DNA of 64,000 nt from CAZVFX01 sp964626565 (GTDB taxonomy: Bacteria; Myxococcota_A; UBA9042; CAIXZC01). Under the pieces are notes generated by a model. That model worked only from the letters and a program-made list of their open reading frames with translations. It searched no databases and was not told the DNA's origin. Location: the NCBI GenBank assembly GCA_964626565.1, contig CAZVFX010000003.1, forward strand, positions 52,352-116,351. Reading direction: 5' to 3'. The translations under genes and the position numbers were made by a program. Below, piece by piece: positions 8,280-16,910 of this stretch. How positions within the stretch are numbered: the first letter of the stretch is position 1; the number at the start of each line of letters is the position of its first letter.

Positions 8280-8347
8280 TTTTCAATTCCCAATTCTCAA
8301 TGAAAAGTTTCTTACCCTGGACCCTGACCCTGGACCCTGGACCCCTG
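8270..8347. repeat. Two heptanucleotide tandem arrays at a gene start
   Basis: CAATTNN recurs with exact 7-base period at 8270, 8277, 8284, 8291 and (as CAAT) 8298. A few bases on, ACCCTGG repeats at 8314-8347 with periods of 7, 6, 7 and 7. The first array contains the TTG start of the lipocalin-like gene on the minus strand. Seven is not a multiple of three, so copy-number changes would shift any frame that crosses the array. Confidence 0.8.
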
Positions 8348-8381
8348 CCGTCGGCCCCTCGCTCGCTCTCGGGGTAAGGGA

Positions 8382-9491
8382 TCATTTGCACTTGTAAGCC
8401 ATGAACGTCATGTCGAACTGGCAAGTCTTGTTGAGCAGGTCGCAATCGTCCACGTAGAGGATGTTGTTACTGCAGAACCACAGTTCGTTCTCTATGCACT
8501 CGCCCTTGTCGGTGATCCAGCCACACTCGGCCAGTGCCACGGGATAGCAGGTGCCGGCTTCGCATTCCCAGCCCAGAGGGCAGGTGCCGCACTCGCCGTA
8601 ACACCCGTCGTAGCCGCACTGCTTGGGAGTCCCATCATCCCAGGTACACTGGGGCACGCACCCTTCGGAGCATACGAATTTCTGCGAGGGGCCATCCCAC
8701 TTACAGTAGTAATCTTCGCCAAAGGATTGGCAAGGCGTTTCGACCAGGATGCCATCCAGGCACTCCTGGAGAACGTTGTTCTCGGTGCAGGCGCCGGCTT
8801 CCTTGTCGATAGCTCCGCAGGGGTCATCTTCGCACATGCCGGTCAACTCGTTGCACAGGAACGCGATGCCGCAATAACCGCAGCTACCGCCGCAACCGTC
8901 CGGACCGCACTCCTTTCCCTCGCAGTTGGCGATGATATCGCAGTCCCAATAGCACAACCCATCGTCGCCGCAGGTGAAGTTGTCCTCGCAGCCGGGTGGG
9001 CAGGTCCCGTAACAACCGTCATCCCCGCATTTCTTGCCTTCGCATTTCGGGACGCAGACTGATTCGCAGACGCCCAGGACACACTGGTGCTCGTAGTCGC
9101 AATAGCCGCAAATGCTGCCACAGCCGTCTTCGCCACACTCCTTGACCGTCCCCGCGGGGTAGTCCGGGTTTTCACCTTCCTTCAAGGTGCACTGGGCCAC
9201 ACAGCCGTCAGGGCCGAGGTCCTCCGGCCACACGAATTCGTCCTGTAGCTCCTGAACCTCCAGGTCGGGCAGCTCCGCACCGTCGGGCAGCGGGGCCACC
9301 GCGTCTTCTCCCAACTCCGGAGTCACATCCTCGATCAGCTCGAAGACGTGAGAAGGCACGTCAGGGGGCGCGGGCAGGTCGGGGCCGGTGTCAGGCTTTA
9401 CCGGTTCGGGCCCGCTGTTGCCGCTGTCGTCGCCACAGGCAGCCAGGAAAAAGGCAATCATCGTCATTGCCAGAATGAGTGAACATCTCAT
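8382..9491 (-). CDS. Cysteine-rich lipoprotein with CGxDGCxGxCG repeats (A)
   Basis: The 369-residue protein has a lipoprotein signal (hydrophobic run then LAAC, Cys near 19), an acidic Pro/Asp/Glu linker to ~90, then cysteine-dense repeats of the form CxGKxCGxDGCxGxCGxC. The C-terminal ~80 residues (CGWITDKGECIENELWFC...) match the same region of the next gene upstream, so the two are tandem duplicates. It should be lipid-anchored and disulfide-stabilised outside the cytoplasm. The start follows GGAGG by eight bases and lies 24 bases after the upstream gene, so the pair is probably one transcript. No catalytic motif is visible. Confidence 0.82.
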   Translation of the reverse strand: MRCSLILAMTMIAFFLAACGDDSGNSGPEPVKPDTGPDLPAPPDVPSHVFELIEDVTPELGEDAVAPLPDGAELPDLEVQELQDEFVWPEDLGPDGCVAQCTLKEGENPDYPAGTVKECGEDGCGSICGYCDYEHQCVLGVCESVCVPKCEGKKCGDDGCYGTCPPGCEDNFTCGDDGLCYWDCDIIANCEGKECGPDGCGGSCGYCGIAFLCNELTGMCEDDPCGAIDKEAGACTENNVLQECLDGILVETPCQSFGEDYYCKWDGPSQKFVCSEGCVPQCTWDDGTPKQCGYDGCYGECGTCPLGWECEAGTCYPVALAECGWITDKGECIENELWFCSNNILYVDDCDLLNKTCQFDMTFMAYKCK

Positions 9492-9515
9492 GGGGAGAAC
9501 CTCCGCACAGCTCGG

Positions 9516-10682
9516 CTAGAGTATGCAGTTATACCCTCCGGCTCCGAAATTGGCGCCGAAGTCCCAATCACACTTGGTGAAACCGTTCTGTACGCAATCA
9601 TAGCCGTACAAAATCCCTTGCTCGCAGAACCACCTTACGTCTCCGACGCACAACCCGACGACGCCGTCGATCCAGGCACACTCTCCACCTTCCGCCGGCT
9701 TGCAGATCCCGCTGGCGCATCCCCATCCGGTGGGGCATACACCGCAGCTCCCCCAGCAGCCGTCGTCGCCGCACTCTTTGGCCGAACCGTCGTTGAACGT
9801 GCATTGGGGGTCGCAGTCGGTTTCAGGTACGCATTCGTACTTGCCGGTATCCTGGTTCCAGCCGCACATGTGGTCTTTAATCGACTTGCAGTTGGTAACT
9901 GTCAACTCAAGTTCAATGCATTCGGCGAGGTTGTACTTGTCGTCGCACCTGCCCTTGTAGTCCACGGTGCCGCACGGGTGCGGCTCGCATAGTCCTTCCT
10001 CGCTGCAGATTTCCCCGAACTGGCAGTTTCCACAGGAGTGGCCACAACCGTCGTCCCCACACTCCTTGCCCCCGCAATCGCCGTCACACGCCTCGCCGTA
10101 GCACATGCCATTGGGCGAACACGAGGTCCCGTCCTCGAGGCAGAACCCGCAGTACCCTCCACACGCGTCGGGACCACATTCCTTCCACACCACATCGTTA
10201 TCGACGGTGGTGGTGCACTCTTTCGGGCACACGCTGGCCTCACAAACTCCGTCGGCGCAGACGTATCCATACGCGCAATACCCGCAGATACCATCACAGC
10301 CGTCGGAGCCACACTCCTTGCCGGAGCAGTTCTTCATGCACGGGCCGACATCTTTGTCGGGCTTGGTGTCGATTTCGGGCTTCACTTCGGGTGCGGACTT
10401 GTCTTCGGCAACGTCCGGAATGGAGAAGTCGGCGTCCCCCACATCGGGCACAATCACGGTTCCGTCGTCGGTGGTTTCGACATCCGTCGGGGAACCGGGC
10501 TTCTCACCGGAGTGGACCTCCTCAGGGCCTATGATGACAGTAAGGGTGTCATCATCCTTGACGTCCACCAGAGGCATCTCACCGTCCGAGAAACCGGAAG
10601 GCGTCGTGGTCGTATCTGCAGAGCAGGCGGCAAGCCCAGCGGTGACAAGCAGCGCCATCAGCAGGCAGAATCTGTGGGTCAT
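9516..10682 (-). CDS. Cysteine-rich lipoprotein with CGxDGCxGxCG repeats (B)
   Basis: A 388-residue lipoprotein: MTHRFCLLMALLVTAGLAAC signal with lipobox LAAC, an acidic linker rich in Asp, Val and Pro to ~115, then repeats such as CSGKECGSDGCDGICGYC and CGGKECGDDGCGHSCGNC. The C-terminal block (CAWIDGVVGLCVGDVRWFC) is paralogous to the downstream gene. I start at 10682, five bases after GGAGAG, rather than at the GTG at 10700, which lies upstream of that ribosome binding site. A good promoter with an overlapping palindrome precedes it. Probable role: surface-exposed disulfide-knit protein of unknown partner. Confidence 0.82.
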   Translation of the reverse strand: MTHRFCLLMALLVTAGLAACSADTTTTPSGFSDGEMPLVDVKDDDTLTVIIGPEEVHSGEKPGSPTDVETTDDGTVIVPDVGDADFSIPDVAEDKSAPEVKPEIDTKPDKDVGPCMKNCSGKECGSDGCDGICGYCAYGYVCADGVCEASVCPKECTTTVDNDVVWKECGPDACGGYCGFCLEDGTSCSPNGMCYGEACDGDCGGKECGDDGCGHSCGNCQFGEICSEEGLCEPHPCGTVDYKGRCDDKYNLAECIELELTVTNCKSIKDHMCGWNQDTGKYECVPETDCDPQCTFNDGSAKECGDDGCWGSCGVCPTGWGCASGICKPAEGGECAWIDGVVGLCVGDVRWFCEQGILYGYDCVQNGFTKCDWDFGANFGAGGYNCIL

Positions 10683-10711
10683 ATCGTCTCTCCTACGCAC
10701 CGACTTTCAGT

Positions 10712-10740
10712 AGTATACAGTAGTTGCCGTTGTTGCTCAA
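10712..10740 (-). promoter_or_regulatory. Sigma70-like promoter for lipoprotein genes B-A
   Basis: On the minus strand, TTGAGC (10740-10735) and TATACT (10717-10712) are separated by 17 bases. The -10 lies about 30 bases before the ATG at 10682. The -35 matches TTGA and the -10 matches five of six positions. Confidence 0.6.
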
Positions 10741-10745
10741 CAACG
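10728..10745. promoter_or_regulatory. Palindrome overlapping the -35 box of the B-A promoter
   Basis: CGTTGTTG and CAACAACG form a perfect 8+8 dyad around a CT centre and cover the -35 hexamer. Such placement fits a repressor or activator site. I did not see the same dyad upstream of the other cysteine-rich genes, so control may be specific to this pair. Confidence 0.5.
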
Positions 10746-10849
10746 CCTTTGGCCGTAGATATCCCAAGCCAATGAGCAGCTCCGGAGGAGCAAGAGCCAA
10801 TAGGCCACATCGCTAGCTGTGGGAAACCAGTTGCATCGGCCGTTCCATT

Positions 10850-10917
10850 CCTCCCCGGGCTTCCGGCCGGGGCTAGTGGCTAGCGTGCCCTGCGGGGCCT
10901 GGTTCGGAGGTTGGAGA
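10850..10917 (-). repeat. Intergenic structured repeat, copy 1
   Basis: This ~68-base stretch aligns with 16833-16900, differing at about 11 columns. It lies 33 bases beyond the stop of the 1,936-residue lipoprotein gene. On the minus strand it can fold into CCCCGG/CCGGGG (6 bp, 8-base loop) plus a GCCC/GGGC hairpin. In copy 2 a C-to-U change in the first stem keeps pairing as U-G. There is no T-run, so it resembles a REP-like 3' element more than a standard terminator. Confidence 0.7.
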
Positions 10918-10949
10918 TCGAGAGGAATGCAGACGGAATTTGATGGCGG

Positions 10950-13900
10950 CTAGTCAGGTTGGCAGGAGCCGGGGTTGCCCGGTTCGCAGTGAGCGTCGGG
11001 ATCGCATTGGGAATCGTAGGTACACATGTTGGCGCAAGCGGGGGGCAACTGGTCCACCTGGCCGTTGCAGTGAACCGCCTTGTAGAGGCCGCAGTCGTCG
11101 CTTTCCACCGATTGATCGCAGCCCGCATCGTCGCCGACGATCACAGTGCCGCAAACCGACAGCTCGCACGTGGCGTCCTGGCGTTCCCCTTCACACAAGG
11201 GGGGAGAGATGCACTCCGACGGGCTGGCGTATTCGGCCGGACAATCCCCGGCGACAAAACAGCAGTCCCCCGTCTCACAACAGAAGCCGTTTTGACAGTA
11301 GCCGGAAGTGCAATCGCCGTTTTCATCGCAAGTTTTTCCATCAGCGAGGTCAGCCAGGCAGTGGCCACCATCGCAGTGGGCTAAGGCGGTGCACTCCTCG
11401 TCTACCAGGCAGGCGACAGGGCAGGAAGGCGGTTGCTGGTCGCCGTCCCCGGAGCAGTAGACCGGATCGTAGAAGCCACAATCCAGGGCCGGGGACTGGC
11501 CGTCACACGCGGAGTCGTCGGCCACCTCCAGGCTGACGCAAACGTTGGCCTGGCAGGCCGCTTCGAGCCTGGAACCCTGGCAGGTTTGCGGATCCTGGCA
11601 GGTCGCCGATTCCGAGTACTCTCCGGGACAGTGGTTCGCCAACGCGCAGCAATCTCCCGAGGAGCAGCAGAATCCGTTCTGACAATGGAAGGACTGACAG
11701 TCGGAGTCCTCGTCGCAGGCGGCGCCATCACCCAAATCGGCAAGGCAGGCGCCATCGCAATGAGCGCTCGCGTCGCACTCGTCGTCACCTAGGCAAACCG
11801 TGGGGCAAAGCGGTTGCTCCTGTTGCACACTGCCGTTGCACACCACCGAAAGAAACGGCCCGCAGTCATGGGCTTCGGTCCACCAGCCACACCCGGAATC
11901 GTCTTCCGCTTCGAGGCTGCCGCATACGAAGTTGTCACAGGTTGCATCCACGCGGTGCCCCTGGCAGCCGGCCGCGTCGTCACACGCCGGGTACTTCTTG
12001 TATTGCCCGGGGCAGCCCGCGGCCGAAAGGCAGCAATCACCGCTATCGCAGCAGATTGCGTGGTTACAGTGGCCGGAGTTGCAGTCGGAGTCCTCGTTGC
12101 ACGACGCTCCGTCCGGAAGGTCGCCGAGGCACACCCCGTCACAATGGGCGCCCGGGTCACACTCGTCATCCGCCAGGCACTCCAGCGGGCACAACGGGGA
12201 GTCCTGGTCTTCTTCCCCCGTGCAGAAAAGGTCAAGGTACGCGCCGCATCCCGCCGCGTTCACTTGCTGCGTGCACGCGGAGTCATCTGCTACGATATCG
12301 GACCCACATACGAAGTCGGCGCACGTCGCGTCCACCCGCTGCCCCTGACAATCTGCGGGCCACAGGCAACCGGGAAGTGAGGAGTAGTCCGGCGGGCACT
12401 CAGCGGCATCGATACAGCAGTCGCCGCTCTGGCAGCAAATACCTGCCGAGCAGTGTCCGGACGTGCAGTCGGAGTCCTCGTCACACTCCAGGCCGTCGCC
12501 GACATCCGGAACGCAGATGTTCTGCCCGGGTCCCGGGTCGCAATGGGCGCCGGGATCGCAATGACCGTCGGCCTGGCATTCTTCCGGACAGGCCGGACCG
12601 GGCTGCGAAACCTCACCGGTGCAGAGCACGGGCAGAAACAAACCGCAATCGTCTGCCGTCACATCTTCGGTACAGCCCGAGTCGTCGTCGACGGCCAGTT
12701 CCCCGCACTGGTGGTTCGTACAAACCGCATCGACCCGCTGCCCCTGGCACGCGGCAGGCTCTTCGCACTGAGGCGAGGCGGAGAACTCCGGTGGACAGTT
12801 CGAAGCCGTTGCGCAACAGGCGCCTTGCGCACAGCAATAGCCGTTACCGCAGTGGCCACCGGCGCAGTCGGAATCCTCGTTGCACTCCAGCCCGTCGTCA
12901 ATGTCCGGCTCACAGACACCGTCGCAATGAGCCTGGTCGTCGCACTCGGAATCCCACTGGCAGGCCTCGGGGCAACCCGGGGCAGGTTGATACTTGGCGC
13001 CGGTGCAATAGACATCGGCAAACAACCCGCAATCCCCGGCCAGCACCAGAGGACCGCACGCACTGTCGTCAAGCACCAGGTCAGACACGCAAATGAAGTT
13101 GCTGCATCCGCGGTCCTGCCGGGTGCCCTGGCAGCTCTCAGGGGTCACGCACACCGGCGGGCTGTCGTACTCCGGCGGACAGTGGTAGTTGAACTGGCAG
13201 CAATCGCCAGAGGCACAGCAGAAACCGTTCTGGCAGTGTCCGGAGATGCAATCGCTCGCCTCGTCGCAGGAAAGACCATCGGTGAGGTCGGGCTTGCAAA
13301 TGGAATCGCAGTGATAGTCGGGCGCGCACTGCGAGTCCTCACCGCACGTTTGCGAACATTCGGGCTCCGGTTGTGCCGGCTCGCCGGTGCAATGGAGGTC
13401 TGGAAACGGTCCGCAGTCGTTGGCCAGCAGGGCAATATCGCACCCGGAATCGTCGTCAACGTCGGCGCTGCCGCACCGGCTATCTTCACACACCGCGTCG
13501 ACCCTGTGTCCCTGGCACGAAGCAACATCGTCGCACACCGCAGCGGCCCAGAACTCATCAGGGCAGTCCACGGCCAGTGAGCAGCAGACATCCGAGGCGC
13601 AGCAGTAGCCGTTGGCGCAATAGCCGGATTCGCAGTCAGAGGCTTCGTCGCACTCGGCGCCGTCCTGAGCGTCCGGAAGGCACGTTTCCCCCCCCTCCAG
13701 GCCGGCAGGATCGCAATGTGCTCCGGGGTCGCATTCTTCGTCTCCGACGCAGTTGGTGGGGCACTCAGGCTTCTGCTGGTCCTGGAACGCAGCGCACATG
13801 ACCGGGAGGAACAGACCACAATCGTCAACCACGTTGAGGATATTGCAAGCGCTGTCGTCGTCGAAGGTCACGCTCTCGCAGGTTGCCTGGGTGCACGCGG

Positions 13901-16760
13901 CGTCAATACGAAACCCCTGACAGGAGCCGGGGTCGGCACATTTGGGAGGTGTGGAGAAGGAGTCGGGACAGCTCGACGCCTGGTTGCAGCAGACGCCTTC
14001 GCTACAGCAGTATCCGTTGTCGCAATGGCCGGAAATGCAGTCGCTGGGCTCGTCGCACACGGTGCCGTCCACCTGGTCCGCAACACAGGTCTTGGCTCCG
14101 GGGCCCACGGGTGGATCGCAGTGAAATCCCGGGGAGCAGATATCGTCGTCGGAGCAGTTCAGTGGACAGGCCGGTGCGGGCTGATACTCTTGTCCGGAGC
14201 AGTAGCTGGGCAAGTAACTCCCGCACTCCAGCGCCAGCACGTCGGGGCCGCATCCCGTGTCATCCCCGAGGGTCGCGGTTGAGCCGCACTGGAAACCCTC
14301 GCAAAACGCGTCGATGCGGATCCCCTGGCAATCGTCCGGGATCACGCAAAGTGGAGCCGTTGCGTATTCCGCCGGGCAATCCGCGACCTCGACACAACAG
14401 TCTCCGGACCCGCAGCAAAAACCGTTCTGGCAATGTCCCGACATGCAGTCACCATCCTCATCACAGGAATATCCGTCGGGAAGGTCCGGCTTGCAAACGT
14501 GCTGCTCAGCGTCCGCGGAAGGGTCGCAGTGGGCATCCGGGCTGCAGTCGTCGTCCACATCACACCCTGCAGAGCATGGAGCAGACAACTGAGCCGGCTG
14601 ACCGGTGCAATATTGCGAAGGATAAGGAGCGCAGTCTTTCGCCAGCATTCCGGCACTACATCCGGAGTCATCGTCGATGGGGCCGATAGAACCGCAGATG
14701 TACATTTCGCAGGTGGCATCCATGCGATGGCCCTGACAGGAAAAGGACTCCTGGCACGTGGGCGTAAGAGAGTATTTGTCCGGGCACTGGTCAGCCTTGA
14801 GGCAGCAATCGCCGAAAGCACAGCATACCCCTGCGCTGCAATGGTCGGAGAGGCAGTCGGTGGCCACGTCGCACGGGCCGCCATCATCCTGGCGCGGTTC
14901 GCACAGCCCCTCCTTGCAGGTAAACCCCGCTTCACAGTCGCTCTGATCAATGCATGAGGCCGGGCACAGGGGCGGAGCCTGAGTCTCGTCACCGTTGCAG
15001 AATAGCTCACCATACGGCCCACAATCCACCGCCGGCTCTTCAGCGACACAGGCGCTGTCGTCGGGTATGCCGGGAAGAGCAGAGCAGCTATTCTCGACAC
15101 ACGCTGCGTCGGTGCGTGTACCCTGGCAGAGTCCGGGCTCGTCGCAGGCGGCTGGCGACGAGAAAAGCTCGGCGCAATCGTCGTCATCGTCGCAGCACAA
15201 CCCGTCGAGGCAACAGAGACCTCCCTCACAGTGGGTCGAAAGACAATCGCTGTCTTCGTCGCAGGAGAAGCCATCTTCGAGGTCCGGCTTGCAAACGTAG
15301 TCGCAGTGAAAACCCGGGTCGCAGTCGAGGTCGTCAGCGCAGCCGTTGGAACAGGCCGGAAGAGCCTGCTTCTCCAGACCGTTGCAGTGAACCGGGGGAT
15401 AGGCCCCGCACTCGTTGGCGAGGGTCTGTTCGTCGCACCCGGAGTCGTCGGGTTGGACCGGTCCGGTCTGGCACATGTTGTTGACGCACTGAGCATCCTG
15501 CCGGTGCCCCTGACACACTTCCGCATCGTCGCACACCGGCTGGAGCCAATGGTCATCCGGGCACAGGGCCGCGTCAAAACAGCAGTCTCCCGCCTGGCAA
15601 CAGACGTTGTGAGCACAGTGGCCGGAGTTGCATTGAGGGTCGGTGTCGCAAACCGCACCTTCGGGGAGGGCTGGCACACACTGACCATCCTGGTTACAAA
15701 ACGAGCCACCTGCGCAGCCGCCGTCGTCTTCGCAATCGGTAAGGCAGGCGCCGAACGCGCCGATCTTGTCACAAGCGAACAGCCCGCAAGAAGCGGTGCC
15801 GGCTTCGACGCACTGCCCATCAACACACGCCTCGCCGCCAACCATGTAGAACTCCACCCCCTCCTGAAGGCAGAAAGGAGGGGCACAATTGGAGGCTGCC
15901 TCATCCACGAGGCCATCGCAGTCATCGTCCACCCCGTTGCAAACTTCGAGGGAGGCGACGTTAAACGGCTCACAAGCCCCGATGCCGGTGGCCAGGCAGG
16001 GGCGAAACCCGGGGCACGTCCCGAACTCGTTGCTCGTTTCGCAAGGCAGTTCCTTGCCTTCCTCACCGGGCAGGCAAAGGCAGTTGCCGGAAGGCGGTGC
16101 GCACAGACCCTGGATTGCCCCTTCCTGGTGGCAGTCAAGGCCGTTGGCGCAGGCACCCTCATCGTCGCACTGGTGCAAGAGCACGTGAGCCCCGTCCAGT
16201 TGAGCGCACAAGACATTGTCGAACGGGGGCGGCAGGGCCGGGTCGCAAGGCTCGCAGAAACCCACCAGAGAGGGCACGCACAAGTCCTCATCGTCGAGGG
16301 ACCAGCACTGCCAATCCGGGGGACAGACCTCATCGCAGATGGTGGTGCACACCCCACCGAGGGGGGTAGCGAGGCATTGCCCCGGATCGCAATCTTCGTC
16401 GGATTCGCACAGTTCACCAAAGGGGAACTCGACTGCCACTTCCGTCTCGGCCTCGCCTTCCGCATCGGCTTCGGTTTCCGAAACGTCTCCGGCATCAGCG
16501 GAACCGGCTTCGGCGTCGGACAAGTCCGGAGCGATCAGATCGACCTCGCCGGACACATCGTACAACTCCGGCCCGACATCGACCGTCTCCGGGGCAACCG
16601 CGCCGTCCGGTTTCAGGTCCGTCGCCAACTCGGATTCGACATCGGCCAAGGCCAACTCCCCGCCCGCATCGAGCAGGTCGATTCCGCCGCCGACCGAAGG
16701 TGTCGAACAATGGGTGAGAGAGGTGAGGCAGAGAACAAGGCTAATCAATCGCAGGCGCAT
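10950..16760 (-). CDS. Giant cysteine-rich lipoprotein with 12 tandem ~130-residue repeats (C)
   Basis: The 1,936-residue protein begins with a short signal ending in LTHC (Cys18, an atypical lipobox because of His at -1) and a very acidic linker to ~115. Residues ~118-335 are the cysteine-rich head shared with three other proteins here, ending at a CNGVDDDCDG motif. The rest is twelve tandem repeats of ~130 residues, each running DGxxCDExSDCxSGHC, a CC-rich knot, CQGxRxDAxC, DDSGC, DCGxY and CDPGAHCD; the stop falls at the end of repeat 12. Each repeat has over 20 cysteines. I start at 16760, just after AAAGGAG, not at the upstream in-frame codon. Likely an extended extracellular stalk or matrix protein; the repeat has no function I can name. 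Confidence 0.85.
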   Translation of the reverse strand: MRLRLISLVLCLTSLTHCSTPSVGGGIDLLDAGGELALADVESELATDLKPDGAVAPETVDVGPELYDVSGEVDLIAPDLSDAEAGSADAGDVSETEADAEGEAETEVAVEFPFGELCESDEDCDPGQCLATPLGGVCTTICDEVCPPDWQCWSLDDEDLCVPSLVGFCEPCDPALPPPFDNVLCAQLDGAHVLLHQCDDEGACANGLDCHQEGAIQGLCAPPSGNCLCLPGEEGKELPCETSNEFGTCPGFRPCLATGIGACEPFNVASLEVCNGVDDDCDGLVDEAASNCAPPFCLQEGVEFYMVGGEACVDGQCVEAGTASCGLFACDKIGAFGACLTDCEDDGGCAGGSFCNQDGQCVPALPEGAVCDTDPQCNSGHCAHNVCCQAGDCCFDAALCPDDHWLQPVCDDAEVCQGHRQDAQCVNNMCQTGPVQPDDSGCDEQTLANECGAYPPVHCNGLEKQALPACSNGCADDLDCDPGFHCDYVCKPDLEDGFSCDEDSDCLSTHCEGGLCCLDGLCCDDDDDCAELFSSPAACDEPGLCQGTRTDAACVENSCSALPGIPDDSACVAEEPAVDCGPYGELFCNGDETQAPPLCPASCIDQSDCEAGFTCKEGLCEPRQDDGGPCDVATDCLSDHCSAGVCCAFGDCCLKADQCPDKYSLTPTCQESFSCQGHRMDATCEMYICGSIGPIDDDSGCSAGMLAKDCAPYPSQYCTGQPAQLSAPCSAGCDVDDDCSPDAHCDPSADAEQHVCKPDLPDGYSCDEDGDCMSGHCQNGFCCGSGDCCVEVADCPAEYATAPLCVIPDDCQGIRIDAFCEGFQCGSTATLGDDTGCGPDVLALECGSYLPSYCSGQEYQPAPACPLNCSDDDICSPGFHCDPPVGPGAKTCVADQVDGTVCDEPSDCISGHCDNGYCCSEGVCCNQASSCPDSFSTPPKCADPGSCQGFRIDAACTQATCESVTFDDDSACNILNVVDDCGLFLPVMCAAFQDQQKPECPTNCVGDEECDPGAHCDPAGLEGGETCLPDAQDGAECDEASDCESGYCANGYCCASDVCCSLAVDCPDEFWAAAVCDDVASCQGHRVDAVCEDSRCGSADVDDDSGCDIALLANDCGPFPDLHCTGEPAQPEPECSQTCGEDSQCAPDYHCDSICKPDLTDGLSCDEASDCISGHCQNGFCCASGDCCQFNYHCPPEYDSPPVCVTPESCQGTRQDRGCSNFICVSDLVLDDSACGPLVLAGDCGLFADVYCTGAKYQPAPGCPEACQWDSECDDQAHCDGVCEPDIDDGLECNEDSDCAGGHCGNGYCCAQGACCATASNCPPEFSASPQCEEPAACQGQRVDAVCTNHQCGELAVDDDSGCTEDVTADDCGLFLPVLCTGEVSQPGPACPEECQADGHCDPGAHCDPGPGQNICVPDVGDGLECDEDSDCTSGHCSAGICCQSGDCCIDAAECPPDYSSLPGCLWPADCQGQRVDATCADFVCGSDIVADDSACTQQVNAAGCGAYLDLFCTGEEDQDSPLCPLECLADDECDPGAHCDGVCLGDLPDGASCNEDSDCNSGHCNHAICCDSGDCCLSAAGCPGQYKKYPACDDAAGCQGHRVDATCDNFVCGSLEAEDDSGCGWWTEAHDCGPFLSVVCNGSVQQEQPLCPTVCLGDDECDASAHCDGACLADLGDGAACDEDSDCQSFHCQNGFCCSSGDCCALANHCPGEYSESATCQDPQTCQGSRLEAACQANVCVSLEVADDSACDGQSPALDCGFYDPVYCSGDGDQQPPSCPVACLVDEECTALAHCDGGHCLADLADGKTCDENGDCTSGYCQNGFCCETGDCCFVAGDCPAEYASPSECISPPLCEGERQDATCELSVCGTVIVGDDAGCDQSVESDDCGLYKAVHCNGQVDQLPPACANMCTYDSQCDPDAHCEPGNPGSCQPD

Positions 16761-16796
16761 GGGCGCTCCTTTCGCGCACAAACCAAACCAGAGAGT

Positions 16797-16825
16797 ATTA
16801 TCCTATCGGAAGATGCGGAGAGCAA
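16797..16825 (-). promoter_or_regulatory. Candidate promoter for giant lipoprotein C
   Basis: On the minus strand TTGCTC (16825-16820) and GATAAT (16802-16797) are 17 bases apart, about 37 bases upstream of the start at 16760. The -10 is good and the -35 weak. Confidence 0.45.
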
Positions 16826-16832
16826 ATTAGTC

Positions 16833-16900
16833 CCTCCCCGGGCTAACGGCCGGAGCTACTGGCTTGCGTGCCCCACGGGGGCCTGATTCGGATTTTGGAG
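16833..16900 (-). repeat. Intergenic structured repeat, copy 2
   Basis: Second copy of the element at 10850-10917, here beginning 11 bases after the stop of the 494-residue lipoprotein gene. The minus-strand GCCCC-CGT-GGGGC hairpin is one pair longer than in copy 1. Both copies lie directly 3' of a cysteine-rich gene and upstream of the next promoter. Confidence 0.7.
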
Positions 16901-16910
16901 TTCTAGAAGA

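Noticed and set aside
10950..16760. Tandem repeats as a CRISPR array or DNA-level satellite
   Set aside because: The repeats are long, diverged and coding, conserved at protein level with no short identical direct repeats.
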